Below, piece after piece: positions 24,601-34,534 of a stretch of DNA of 64,000 nucleotides. The stretch is from Bemisia tabaci (Eukaryota > Arthropoda > Insecta > Hemiptera > Aleyrodidae): NCBI RefSeq assembly GCF_918797505.1, contig NC_092802.1, positions 15,831,883 through 15,895,882 on the forward strand, read 5' to 3'. The notes below the pieces were generated by a model. The model was not told where the DNA came from. It did no database searches and was given only the letters and a program-made list of their open reading frames with translations. A program made the position numbers and the translations under genes. Each line of letters opens with the position of its first letter. The stretch's first letter is position 1.

Positions 24601-27600
24601 AGTTAGCCTCGGTATAACCAAGACCAGGGTAGTCCTCCGTCTTCGTGTTCGCATGGGTGCCACCAACGCCGACCACGTCACCAGAATCTCCACCCCAAAC
24701 ACGACCAACCGCATGGTTAAAAACGGCGTCCACATACACCCTGAGATAATCCAAGAAATAATTCATTCGAGTTAACCCTGTATAGCATAGATACAAATTT
24801 TTAAAAGCAGCCCAAGACAATGGTAACAGGTGAAAAACAAGGGTGAAAAATGAGAAACAAGGCTGAAATACACAATTAATAAAAACCGAGACGTCTCGAC
24901 TCAAGGCTGGGTCATTTTCAGTCGGAGATACAATAAAAATTTTAAAAAAAAGATGAAAACCTGAGTCCTACATGGCGGTGGCCGGGATCTGAGAAAAATG
25001 ATAACAGCCCTCATTTTTTTTATTTTTATTTTTTTTTATTATTATTATTAATTTTTATTGTACTCGTATTTCCGACTGAAAATGACTCAGTTTTGAGTAG
25101 AAACGTCTCGGTTTTTATTAATTGTGTATTTTAGCCTTGTTCCCCCCCCCCCCTGTTTTTCACCTGCCTCTTTAGCATAATGTTACGAAATCGTAACAAC
25201 GTATTTTCGGGGTTTTTAAAAATTGAATCTTTCCCCTGCGCCATGATTTTGCAAAATGTCATTAGTTTTTTCTTTTTTTGAAAAATTGATTCCCTTTAAT
25301 TTAAAATTTTGAAAAAAAATTCGGTACTCAATTTTGATAATGCAAGCTAAAAAATACATAGATTAGTGCCCCCTAAAATCTGAGATCCAATATTAAGTCA
25401 TGCCATGGAGGGTCAAGTTCCATGAGACATTTGACATGTTTTCAAGTACTGAAAAGCTTGTTATATAGATAAATCAAAGGACCAGGTAATTTTTACTTTC
25501 TCGCTCCCATAGGGTATTTACTTAGGCGGCTTCTTGCGTGAACCGCTTTGCCGCGAGAGTCTAAATTTCTGATAACGATTTATTTCCATCACACCCTCAG
25601 TAAAGTTGCTCGGTAAGTTCTAATTGGTGTATTTTTTAAAAGTAGAGAAGGCGTTTTCGTTCACAGGAATTTCCTCAGATTTTAAGCGCTCAGCCGATAG
25701 GCAGCGCTTTTTGATTTCGACTTGCCTCTGAGTACTAGTATACTAGTGCTAATGCGTTTAAATGGCGCACCAGCTCATCAATGTGTACGCTTTTTGGGGG
25801 GGTCCATTTTTAAAATAAATAAAGCTGTGAAAACTGTATTTTATGCTTTTAACGTAATGCGCAGGTAGTTTCGATCGTTTGTCTGTAAGAAAATTTCTTA
25901 GCGGTAGAGTAATTCTTATCGAAATTGATCGTTGAACTCAATTGAAGCCTAAAAAAAACGCGCCTGATGAGCTCAACGGTGAGCTCATTTTCGGGGAACA
26001 AAAATACGCGTTTACGGTTTCCTTGGTAACCTTTGTTTGCTATCAGCTGATGTTTTATTTCCATTTCCCAGCCAAGTCGACGGAGTTTATACGTCCTTTC
26101 TTCATTAAATACATTTACTAACACCTGAGCGCTTTTCTAATACGACAGTATTAGAACTTTCCCGCTTGTTTTAAAAGTAGAGAAGGCGTTTTCGTTCACA
26201 GGAATTTCCTCAGATTTTTTTGAATGATATTAAATCAAGAAAAACAAGTCTGAGGTTGCATATTTCGAGCTCCCATCTAAAACGCGCATCACCGAGAAAC
26301 CTGATTATGGCATCCGGAAATACCCCTTTCACTGCAATCTCCCTTTAAACCTGGCGGTGTCCCTGCCACTGTCCATGGTTCCTGTATTCGTTTAATAATA
26401 ACTAATGCTCGGACCATAAATCGCGGTAGAGGGTCACGCGTCAGCAGGGATGCTTTTAGACGCCATCTTGGCTTTCTCGGCAATGCACTTAGAAGAGGGC
26501 ATTCAAAATTAGCAGCTTTGAACTCTTTTTTGACGCGGTTGAGATCCTTGAAACACACGCAGAAAAATTCTTGCGGATCAAAAGCCTACTCTAGTTTTCA
26601 AAAATAGAAGAAATATAAGTCATTGAACACGCTCACACCGAAAAAAGAGTGAAATTGATTTAACATTCTGGATGTAAAAAAAGTGTGCAAGAACTTATGA
26701 AATGCTGAATTACGCGCTACAGCAGTTAGTTTTACATCCTGACATTGCTGAAGTAACTGCTGTAGCGGTTAATTCAGCATTTGGTAAGTTCTCGCACACT
26801 TTTTTTACATCCAGAATGTTACATCAACTTCTCTTTTTTTTCGGTGCATGGTTTCCAAAAAAAGGTTAGACGTCTGTTGGTCTATGACCTTCGGTCCACT
26901 GAATGAGACAGCAATAATAAGTATTTTTTTCTGTCACTATTTTATGCTTTTCCCCTTTCGAATTCAGAAACATTAATGGGTGGTTTTCGAAATGCTGATC
27001 TAATAATTGATACTAAGGCTACGGAAAAAAATTATAGTTCGTCTTAAAATTGCAGATTAAATAAAAAAATCACCAACTATAGTGAAATACGCCTGTTTGG
27101 TCTTTCATCGGGAATAAAATGAGAAGTTTTCTAACCTGACGTTGTTTTTGTTGCAAACCTCTACCATCTCCTTAAATTGCTGCTCATTTCCTTTCCTAGT
27201 TTGAATGTTCCAAGACAGTGGTTGGTAAATTTCCCACCAAGGCCTTCTAACACCTCCACTCGATTGGACCAGCAAATTCTCGGCAATCGGCGCAACCTGC
27301 AAAGATTAGGTTCATCTCAGTGAATGATTCTCAGTTAAGTATATTTTTGTTTTTAGGTTACTTTGAGTCATTGAGAATTCATAATTTACATCAGGGTAAC
27401 GAGAGAAATCAGTGGTTATGACTTTGAAAGTGGTGTTGTAAGATATGAAATATTTTTAATACCCATGATAATTATAGGGCTCTTATTTATTTATAGTTAT
27501 AGCAAAATATTGGTTAAGTAAATGATCCCGTAATTGTAAAAACACCGCACAATTATTGGTCATGACTGCCATAAGTTAGAACTCACAAGGAACATCACTA

Positions 27601-28443
27601 CTTTGGGAGTCATAACCACTTTTTCTTCCTAGTATAATGAACTTACTCGAACAAGTAGTGGAAGATCACCGATCATTTCTGGGAGATTATGAAATTATTT
27701 TTACATTATATTAAGTTTTTCTTTCTTCTTCGTAGCTATGCTCTGAAATTGTTTTGCCAGAAATTTCGGGTTATATTCTCTCGACAAGTGAGTAGAGAGA
27801 GTAAATACTAAACCACTGTGATCTCTGTAATTCTTTCTCTAGTTTCACTATTGATTTGAGATAAATAATTAATTAAAAGATATACCAGAACACGCTTATT
27901 ATGAAGAATCAACAGTATATTTTCCGGAATGCATTTCGGCTAATAGCCATCTTCAGCAAGAAAAATTCACAAAACACAAGAAAGAGCACTATATAAAGAT
28001 GAAGATTTATCACAACGCATGTTAAAGACTATGATCGAAAAAGCCAAGGCAAAGTTATCAAAAAATTCAACACAGACAAAAATATGTGAAATCAATATTC
28101 AGGTGTGTTAATTCCTCATAATATGCGTGTTCCGGTACATCTTTTAATTAATTATTATCCCCTATTATTAAAACACGCAAAATGCGATTCTTTAGTTACT
28201 GATTTGTCTTAAAAAATATAGAAAATTAAAAAAATTAAAAAAAAATTAAAAACGAGAACGCACCAAAACACCTCCAAATTTCTGGGGGCCGAGGACATTC
28301 TTACACTCCTCTTTGATGGCGTCGAAAGGCCACTCGAACAAATGGACGATGACTCGTCTGTCTTCACTCATACCCGTGTCGAATTGACTCATCGTTGGGT
28401 GGAAAAAAATGACGAGCATAAAATAGACTGGTGCAAAATCCAT
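14349..28443 (-). CDS. Alpha-amylase, ten coding exons, with a duplicated exon 4
   Basis: Secreted glycoside hydrolase family 13 enzyme that cuts alpha-1,4 bonds in starch and glycogen. Exons on the minus strand: 28443-28264, 27296-27136, 24740-24560, 24138-24023 (4a) or 21703-21588 (4b), 20297-20170, 19233-19117, 18339-18224, 16647-16443, 15839-15712, 14579-14349. With one exon 4 the total is 1,563 nt, 520 residues, in frame to TGA. Residues 1-20 look like a signal peptide ([16 protein letters not shown]). Landmarks: [39 protein letters not shown] with nucleophile D215, acid/base E250 in MLEVID, D313 in [12 protein letters not shown]...CEHR, and a C-terminal beta domain ending [11 protein letters not shown]. 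Odd points: Q312 where animal amylases have His, T in place of the loop His, and N348 where the chloride-ligand Arg is expected. The signal, fold landmarks and exon pair are seen; activity is inferred. Confidence 0.93.
14765..15573. mobile_element. Non-autonomous DNA transposon family J (copy J1)
   Basis: About 0.8 kb from GGGCCGGATTCACC to ...ACGGCCC, in amylase intron 9. Its two sides match, in reverse order and orientation, the right and left parts of the copy at 58435-61142. It holds two copies of a block with GCGTGAAGTATTCA and TCTTGTAGGCGCTAT (15100-15220). No transposase. Confidence 0.75.
15574..15609. repeat. A homopolymer
   Basis: About 33 A residues directly after the right end of element J1. 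Confidence 0.85.
17123..17378. mobile_element. MITE family U (copy U2)
   Basis: Inverted ends CGACGGTGAAACTACCAAAC / GGTAGTTTCACCGTCG enclose the same interior as U1, including CAGACTTCCTGTCATACTTT and CACCGCAAACGAGATACGTG. It lies in amylase intron 7 (between exons 18339-18224 and 16647-16443). Confidence 0.8.
17494..17721. mobile_element. Palindromic MITE family D (copy D1)
   Basis: Starts CACTGGAGAAAAAACACATT and ends with the complement ...CCAGTG. Arms of about 100 bp include AGTCCAGACTCTTGAAAACA. It is flanked by TT on both sides. Eight copies occur in the window. Confidence 0.9.
17821..17892. mobile_element. Small foldback repeat family T (copy T2)
   Basis: GACGTATTTATGTTAAAAGT pairs with ACATAGTTCCTTTTGGCATA followed by AGTACGTC. 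Its core is shared with 13797-13900. Confidence 0.45.
20560..20795. mobile_element. Foldback MITE family B (copy B2)
   Basis: ACACGGAAAAAATTAAATTT ... AAATTTAATTTTTTCCGTGT, with the same internal arms as B1 (TAACAATTCAATTGCTAAAA; ATGCTACTTTAACCACCGCC). It lies about 260 bp upstream, in minus-strand sense, of amylase exon 5. Confidence 0.85.
21141..21250. mobile_element. hAT-like MITE family E, truncated copy (E5)
   Basis: Carries the middle (TTCGCTGCGAACACCCTGTT) and right end (CACGCTACGCCACTG) of family E but not the left terminus. Confidence 0.7.
21390..21549. mobile_element. hAT-like MITE family E (copy E1) with 8-bp target duplication
   Basis: 160 bp from CAGTGGCGTGGCGTGAATTG to the complementary CACGCCACGCCACTG, with a central palindrome GTGTTCGCTGCGAACACC. 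The target duplication ATAAGCAC is present at 21382-21389 and 21550-21557. It lies 39 bp past the donor side of amylase exon 4b. Confidence 0.93.
21588..21703 (-). other. Amylase exon 4b (alternative)
   Basis: Same length (116 nt), phases and donor (GTATGAA) as exon 4a, 2.3 kb downstream. It encodes [14 protein letters not shown]...GVAGFR, about 24 of 39 residues identical to 4a. The calcium-site Arg and Asp equivalents are kept, while the helix and loop between them differ. No stop or splice-site damage is seen. Using both exons would break the reading frame, so only one can be used per mRNA. Confidence 0.8.
21793..23355. mobile_element. TIR-bounded repeat element W inside the exon 4a/4b intron
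   Basis: About 75-bp imperfect inverted arms at 21793-21870 and 23277-23355 share CAACGATTTTTTGTCCGCGC and flanking sequence. The 1.4-kb interior has no open frame of note, but contains the hairpin at 22410-22479. It could be one non-autonomous transposon or two solo copies in opposite orientation. Confidence 0.5.
22410..22479. repeat. Near-perfect 27-bp hairpin
   Basis: CGCCTACAAACCTAAGTGGA... pairs with ...TCCACTTAGGTTTGTAGGCG, with a loop of about 16 nt. The stem resembles the GCGTGAAGTATTCA/TTGTAGGCGC blocks inside family J, so it is probably transposon-derived rather than a microRNA gene. Confidence 0.75.
23375..23535 (+). mobile_element. Possible tRNA-derived SINE head
   Basis: GCGACGGCCGAGTGGTCAA resembles the A box of Ser/Leu tRNAs (GGCCGAGTGGT). 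CTTCAAATCCCAG, about 50 nt later, resembles a degraded B box. The acceptor stem does not close, so it is not a working tRNA. A short body follows without an obvious tail. Confidence 0.35.
24023..24138 (-). other. Amylase exon 4a (alternative)
   Basis: 116-nt exon starting GTTAGAAATTGTGAA after AAAG and ending before GTATGAATT. It encodes 38 full codons plus two bases of the GFR arginine: [14 protein letters not shown]...GVAGFR. Arg176 and Asp185 match the calcium-site Arg158 and Asp167 of mammalian amylase. It is the copy closer to the family consensus (VRNCEL). The entry phase is 0 and the exit phase 2, exactly as for exon 4b. Confidence 0.85.
24395..24552 (-). mobile_element. Element family S (copy S1), abutting an amylase splice donor
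   Basis: The complement begins CGTCGCAGGCAAATAGCTAA and continues as in the copies at 48296 and 49363. Its end lies within about 8 bp of the donor of amylase exon 3 (GT at 24559-24558). Confidence 0.7.
24828..25163. mobile_element. Foldback element N
   Basis: About 110-bp arms: AGGTGAAAAACAAGGGTG...GAGACGTCTCG...CATTTTCAGTCGGA is answered by TCCGACTGAAAATGACTC...GAAACGTCTCGG...GTTTTTCACCT. The loop contains an ATT microsatellite and the right arm a C tract. It is in amylase intron 2. Confidence 0.8.
25638..25683 (+). repeat. 46-bp direct repeat, left copy
   Basis: AAAAGTAGAGAAGGCGTTTT... ending TTCCTCAGATTTT is repeated without visible change at 26172-26217. The 488 bp between hold no supported gene. 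Confidence 0.8.
26172..26217 (+). repeat. 46-bp direct repeat, right copy
   Basis: See 25638-25683. The pair could be the ends of a small LTR-like or TRIM element, or a duplication footprint. Confidence 0.8.
26636..26847. mobile_element. Foldback MITE family C
   Basis: CACCGAAAAAAGAGTGAAAT ... TTTTTTCGGTG, arms about 90 bp (TTAACATTCTGGATGTAAAA; AATGCTGAATTACGCGCTAC). It is flanked by CA on both sides. In amylase intron 2. Confidence 0.85.
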
Positions 28444-28767
28444 TTTCGTGGATTTTTCCAAACTGCCCCTATATTCAGAAAAAGGTACGTAATCTTACAT
28501 AAAACATCCATAAGATAAAGCACATAAAGAAGATGAGATAAATTCGCGTAGTGACTCTTCAAACAGCTCCTTTTCTTCAAGAGGTTCCATACAGGGCCGG
28601 ATTCAAATGTCCGTGAAGTTAGCACCCCAACTTTTAAAATTTAAAATTTCCTCTTTTGCTCATCATTGCTCATCATTTGCTCACCTCGAAAATCGCACTC
28701 ACTTTTTTTGCTGAGGCATGTACCCCCCAAAAATCGAACTTGAACTTTCAGAGAGGTCATTGACCTA

Positions 28768-29061
28768 AGCACCCCCACTTTGTCTGATTGACCTGAAAAT
28801 GGTCTCAAACGACGCAGAATCATTTGCTCACCTTTGCTCAGCCCTTAGTTTCCGTCGCTCACCCCCCACTTCCCCTCCGAATCGAATGGAGGCATTTTGG
28901 CGCACATCAATGGAAGCGCAACGACTATGTTCGCAACCGCCATTCGTTTTCGGGAGGAGGTAGGATTCGGGCAACGGAAACGAAGGGCTGAGCCAAGGTG
29001 AGCAAATGATCCTGCGTCGTTTGACACCAATTTCAGCTCAATTGGACAAAGTGGGAGTGCT
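28768..29061. mobile_element. Foldback element Y upstream of the amylase start
   Basis: Arms 28768-28853 and 28975-29061 pair closely (TCATTTGCTCACCTTTGCTC / GAGCCAAGGTGAGCAAATGA). It starts about 325 bp upstream of the amylase ATG, in the probable 5' UTR intron. Confidence 0.75.
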
Positions 29062-29150
29062 GCCTTTGATGTCCCCCAAAATGCCGCCTTTCATTTTGGG
29101 GGGGACGGAGGGGTGAGCAACAATTACTAAGGGCTTGATTACTTACTTAC

Positions 29151-29411
29151 ATCCATCAGGTTTAAATAGTTGCATCAATTCCCCGTCACCGCCGACCAAC
29201 GCGTCTGTCGATCGAATCAACTACTGGTAGTATGAGCAGGGAGTCAAAACGCCTTCAATTTTTTGAACGCAATACGGACATCCGTCGAGGTTGTATAGTT
29301 GTATCAAGGCGCCGTAGCAAACGCGTCCCATTCTTTATCGATACAGACGAATATAAGTTGAGAGAGGAAAGTCATAATGCCTTCAATTTTATGCATGCAT
29401 ATTTTTGGGCA
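29151..29411 (+). repeat. Duplicated 260-bp block M, copy 1
   Basis: ATCCATCAGGTTTAAATAGT to ATGCATGCATATTTTTGGG; repeated at 29665-29923 with few differences. Confidence 0.85.
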
Positions 29412-29423
29412 AAATGAGAGACG

Positions 29424-29662
29424 ACGTTTCTCTATTTGCGACGTTGCAGACCTCCTTAGAAATTTTATTTTTCTTTCGAGAAGCTGGTCAACATAAAACT
29501 TAAATTCTCCATGATTTTTCGTATTCGATAGCAGAAGATTTGGTTCAAAATGTAAAGTCGTAAATTCGGATTGTTTCTCATCGAAGAGATGAAATAAGAA
29601 CGGAAATTTTGAAACACCGCAATGGAGATACGTGGTTTCGCACTTCAGTCGGTGCGATACGG
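29424..29662. mobile_element. MITE family U (copy U3), between the two M blocks
   Basis: It carries the family interior (TTGCGACGTTGCAGACCTCC; ACACCGCAATGGAGATACGT) in diverged form. Confidence 0.6.
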
Positions 29663-29664
29663 AC

Positions 29665-29923
29665 ATCCATCGGGGTTAAATAGTTGTATCAAGTCCCCGT
29701 CACCGCCGACCTACCCGTCTGTCGATCGAATCAACTACAGTTAGTATGAGCAGGAAGTCAAAACGCCTTCAATTTTTTGAACGCAATACGGACATCCGTC
29801 GAGGTTGTATAGTTGTATCAAGGCGCCGCAGCAAACGGTCCCATTCTTTATCAATACTGACCAATATAAGTTGAGAGAGGAAAGTCATAATGACTTCATT
29901 TTTATGCATGCATATTTTTGGGA
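29665..29923 (+). repeat. Duplicated 260-bp block M, copy 2
   Basis: Direct repeat of 29151-29411, about 514 bp downstream. Confidence 0.85.
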
Positions 29924-30517
29924 TCCCTGAGAGAAGAGATTCTGAAAATGATTCCCTCCTGCAAAAATTGCTCCAGTTGTGAGGAAAATCTACGCCTCTT
30001 TCAAAAATATAAAACTGAACCGGAGTTACCGCTTCTAAAAATTTGCTATGCCAAGAAAACAAGTTATTAAACATTTTGATCCGTCATGTTCAGGATTAAA
30101 ATTGCAGAATTGTAATGTAAATTTAGGCCCTCTGTTTACACGGGAGAAATGAAACCGCTCTCAACTTATTCTTTTGGGCTTTATCCCAATTAGCAAAGGC
30201 TGCAATAAACTGCAATTGCATGGTAACATTATATTGCTACTAGTGTTGTGTATGTTGTCAAGCTGCTGATTGAAGGTACACGTTTTATTGACATTGATTG
30301 CAAATCTAATTGAAATAATTTGCAATTTTTTATCGCACTGCATATCGCCTTCCTTTCTAACACATGGAACATACATTGTTGATTGTTTCAAATCGGCATT
30401 CATTGACCAAAAGGTGTAAACATATTTCAATATCATGGTGGAACAATTTCAATTTTATTGCAATAAATCGCTCTTTTGTTTCAATCGATCCCAATTTTGT
30501 TGCAATTAATCGCAATT

Positions 30518-31102
30518 GACCACTAGACAAGGTACGAATTTAAGCGATCTGATACATGTTTCTTAACCAGAATTTCACGTAGAAAATGATTCGCGCAACG
30601 AAAATTACTGAAACCAACTCCTAACGAAGATACTAACGTTTTTATTTCACATTGGTTACCAGGAATTTGAACTGAGGAATTTACCGAGTGCCCGCTCACA
30701 AGAAACTCAAAGCTCAACGTGAGTCAAATCGCCCTCTACAACGGTTTCAGCAAGCTTCTCAATCGAGCAATGTTCATTTTCCACCATGTGTTGTTCAAAC
30801 TATTAGCAATTTGCTATAACTGAGCCAAAGCGTCAAGATTGAGGTTGCCAGATTTTTATATCGCAGAGACTGTCATGATAACGTAACGTTATCATGACAT
30901 ATTCGAGGTTATTAACGTTTAGCGCGCGATGTGAATCACGTAGAGCATTGAGTTTTCATGAGCGGGTGGTTTGAATTCACGCATCAAGAATCATTAAATA
31001 TCTTCGTAAGGTAATTTTCGTTGTGTGCATTGTGTTTTACGTAAAATTTTGGTTAAGAAACATGTATCAGAATGCTAACATTCGTACCTCATCTAGTGGT
31101 CC
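30518..31102. mobile_element. Foldback MITE family X (copy X2, complete)
   Basis: 585 bp with long imperfect arms. The left end GACCACTAGACAAGGTACGA and right end TCGTACCTCATCTAGTGGTC are complementary, and TACATGTTTCTTAACCAGAA pairs with TTTTGGTTAAGAAACATGTA. An inner palindrome, CATGATAACGTAACGTTATC, sits at the centre. No coding potential. Confidence 0.85.
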
Positions 31103-31305
31103 ATTTTATCTCAATATTTTCGTTGCACTATGCTACTTTGGATCGATAGTTTTCACTCGAAATGTTTAAATCTAATTTTTCAATAACCCATGCAACTTGG
31201 TACAAATAGTCCTACTTTCGTTTGCCTTCGCCAATAAAATATTTTTCCTCGGGAACGGTCACAAAACTGATCGGTAAAATAAATGAATTATTAGGATAAA
31301 ACTTA

Positions 31306-31490
31306 CCTCAAATGGAAGAAAGTTGATTTCAGTGTGACTGGTCTGAGGCAGGGCTAAATTATGAGATGTGAAGATTCGTTGAATCCTTATCACTACTGTA
31401 GTGATTGTTTTCACTCGCCTCGATACTGATACCGCGAGCTTGCACGTGGGATTTCCGAGTAAGTTCATGGATAGAGATCAGTCACTTACT
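31306..31490 (-). other. Possible non-coding first exon of the amylase gene
   Basis: On the minus strand an acceptor-like CTGAATATAG lies just 5' of the amylase ATG, suggesting a spliced 5' UTR. Upstream, CATTTGAG|GTAAGT at about 31306 is a strong donor candidate. The link is inference only; no promoter motif is convincing. Confidence 0.2.
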
Positions 31491-31857
31491 CACTAATCAC
31501 TTGTGAACATTCATCTTAAAATGAAATTACTGAGGCATCGTTTGATTTCGTATGACGCGCGGTCTCGGTCGATGAGGAAATTAGTCGGTCAATAGTTATG
31601 AGTCAAGTGTTTGGGTCCCGATATTCTGCGAGCAAATAAAAAATGTAGTCTCGGACTCGGACAAAGAATGTCATGCCTCTTATCAAAGCGGGTGTTTTTG
31701 CATGAGAGAGTTTTGAGTAATGCCATTATCAGCCGTCTCGAGATAGACACAAGCGTGGAATCCGTGGGAAATTTACTGGCTTTCATTTTTTATCGTGCCC
31801 TCGAAATATATGTATAACGAGCACTGTTTCAATACCAACAGAGTTGTAAAGAACACT

Positions 31858-32093
31858 ATACTGCCGCGCTAAGGAAAAACGCCGTATGAATATTCGAGAG
31901 GGGCCTTCGATAAACTGTTGATTTTTGAGGAATGTTATGAATAATATGCCTTGACATTTTCAGGAACTTTAGGTTGAAATTATCTGAAAAATTGAAAGGA
32001 AAATGTTTACAAATTTTTCCGAAAATTCGCGATTTACCAAAGGAAATTATGCAACACTTGAAGGTTCATACGATGTTTTACCGTGGCACGGAA
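31858..32093. mobile_element. Foldback element family L (copy L1)
   Basis: ACTGCCGCGCTAAGGAAAAA-CGCCGTATGAA is answered by TTCATACGATGTTTTACCGTGGCACGG. The same GGCTCATACGGCGTTTTTCC motif recurs near 54890, 55085 and 57430. Confidence 0.6.
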
Positions 32094-32099
32094 GGGGGC

Positions 32100-34050
32100 A
32101 ATCAACACACATATAGCGATGTTTAAGACCAATTTGAGTTCAACGATTTGTTTAAATAGATGCAGAATACTCAAAAGTGACCTCAGTGTCAACACCGTGC
32201 GAAAAACTGATCAGATTTTATCATTTACGCATTCAGTCTTATGCAAAGCGAAGCTAAAAATCCTTCAGAATATACGATATGCAACAAATCTCTAGCCGCA
32301 ACACTAATTGCATCCTTGTAATTGAAGGCTGTTAAAAATCACACTTTTACGGGCGCTATGCGGTAACTAGCAATATTTTTGACGATAGTCAATTTCCACC
32401 CCTTGATGTGAACGTAAAGAGCTTCCAAAACATTTCAACATAAAAATTTCCGCTTCACGACAAGTAAAGATTGAACCAGTTGTTGATTTTGATACAAAAA
32501 GAAGGGAAAATGAGAACACTCTTTTTTTTTCTCTTTAATTTCTTTAATGTAATAACACAAAATAATGCTGAAAATTACATTTACTAACAGTAAGATGATA
32601 AACAAGAAACAATATTACAATAATAATACCTAATAATAATAATAATCATGAAGTACCTAATGATGATTAAGACAATAATAACAATCAAAATGATGGTGAG
32701 TCGATGATGATAAAAACAAAGATGACAGCAGTATTGACTATATGTATTCATGACATCATAATCAAAGACCTAAAGTAAAAAGAGACACAGTAACATTACA
32801 ATACTTTACTGAGATATCTAGGGTCAAAATTTACAGAAGAAGAAAATTGATGCATTCGCTTTGGAACTTTATTCTACAAAATCTTGAAAAGGGGAGAAAG
32901 TACAGCTAGTTATTTACATGCACAGGTCTTTTAAAACTTTGAGATGAGTATTATGTTCAGGGAATTATAAATCAAAATTACTATTTACATGAAGGAGGAA
33001 AAAAATTTAAACTAAGCTGCAGAATTTTTTTTTTCGTAAGTCTTGCATAAATGAGTAAAGAAATGCTCTCCATTCAGAGCATGATCCTGCGAAGATTAAG
33101 AAAAAATACCCACACCGACTACTCTATATTTTCCAAAATAGATTAAAAGATTTGAATTTTGGTAGAAAATGGCCATATAAGTAACTTGTTATTAAGTAGC
33201 GTCAAAGTTATTTGTAAGTTCTCGGGGCCAGATTGGTGAGTTTTTTTCTTTGAATGTAATTTTGTAATGAATGATTGATTGAGCTGCGAAAGAAAGAGAG
33301 AGAGAAAAAGTAGGGAAAATAACGCTGGGAAATCTGAATGACAATGAGTTATGTGTTGTAAGGATATAGGGAGCACATTTACTTAGAAAACTCCTAGTGT
33401 ACTCATTGGAGCTCTGAATATATTTTAAATTATTTCTCGACCGTATATAGTTTTGTATAAAAAAAATCCTCTGAGAAAAAATAATAAAACTTTTGATTTG
33501 TAATTTTATTGGGATCCCCATTGATTATCCATTTTCCACTGTCTGCAGAGTGCCAAAATAATGTGTGGTCAAGAACCATATCTTTATTCATACGTCAGAA
33601 TACTGAATTTATTACAAAAGATACCGGTCAGAGCTTTAAAATATTGATTTAGGGGCACGGCAATCCGGCAAAAACTTTGAAACTACTCAATAATACAACT
33701 GAAAAAAAACTATTTTTTTTTCCTCAAGCAGCTGTTACAGTTTGATATAAGAAAAACTTCTAGGACAAGATAAAAGACACTAAATAATGATCTTGATATT
33801 TCAGATGAATACTGAAAAATACCTTAATTTATTAATAGATCTCATTCAGGGTCAACTTTACAAAAAGCGTACAGTGTACAAAAATTTACACTTTCATATA
33901 CATTTTAAACAGAGCATAATAGTTTGCTGATTAAGTTCTCTCTACGAAATGTAAAAAGAAGAAATCTCGTCTGGAACGAGCAAAATTTCACCTAAGTAAT
34001 TAGTTTAACTGAGATCAGCGGGACAGGAAAAAAGTATGAATATACAAACG
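32100..34050. other. AT-rich spacer, nothing recognised
   Basis: Contains an ATA/ATG-type microsatellite at about 32600-32720 and a GAGA stretch near 33295. No exon, no RNA gene and no inverted repeat is seen. Confidence 0.5.
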
Positions 34051-34052
34051 CT

Positions 34053-34214
34053 TTGGCGGATCCAGCGAATTAGTAACATTGCTTTTCTGCATTTATTCGT
34101 ATGGAAATGTATCGATTCTCATAGGGGCCAGGTGCTCCGACAAGAATCGATTATTTAACATAGGTTTAAATGGAGGGCATCCGGTGCTGCCAAATTGCTG
34201 GATCCGTCTCTGCA
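34053..34214. mobile_element. hAT-like MITE family F (copy F1)
   Basis: GGCGGATCCAGCG ... CGCTGGATCCGTCTCTG ends, and an ATCGATTCTCATAG...ATCGATTATT core. ACAAACGC occurs on both sides (an 8-bp direct repeat). Related to 45000-45154. Confidence 0.75.
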
Positions 34215-34361
34215 CAAACGCATCGAACACAACCTAACGCGCAGTTTGTTCTTTTTACAAAAGTAAATTCATAACGTAAGCCTCATTACCAGATCGGGTG
34301 ATACTCAAACTTGTCCCAATATCTCTGAGAAATCAATCACCGAACGTTCCAGAGGGAGAAT

Positions 34362-34526
34362 CAGTAGCGTGGCGTGAATTTCTATATATCGATTGTTATG
34401 CCATTTAAACCTATGGAAAAGGATCGATAGACCGGGTGTTCGCAGCGAACACCTTAATAATTGATTCTTTACCATCAGTTTAAATGGCATAACAATCGAT
34501 ACATCGCAATTTGCGCCACGACACTG
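34362..34526. mobile_element. hAT-like MITE family E (copy E2) with 8-bp target duplication
   Basis: CAGTAGCGTGGCGTGAATTT to CGCCACGACACTG, with GGGTGTTCGCAGCGAACACC in the middle. Flanked by GGGAGAAT at 34354-34361 and 34527-34534. Confidence 0.92.
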
Positions 34527-34534
34527 GGGAGAAT

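Noticed and set aside
25849..26124. 91-codon minus-strand open frame
   Set aside because: Inside an amylase intron between 46-bp repeats, no recognisable domain, no conserved start context. Possible but unsupported.
26289..26558. 89-codon minus-strand open frame
   Set aside because: Intronic, no family resemblance, ordinary length for chance at this base composition.
32600..32720. Possible structured RNA in an ATA/ATG-rich stretch
   Set aside because: Simple-sequence repeat without complementary arms.
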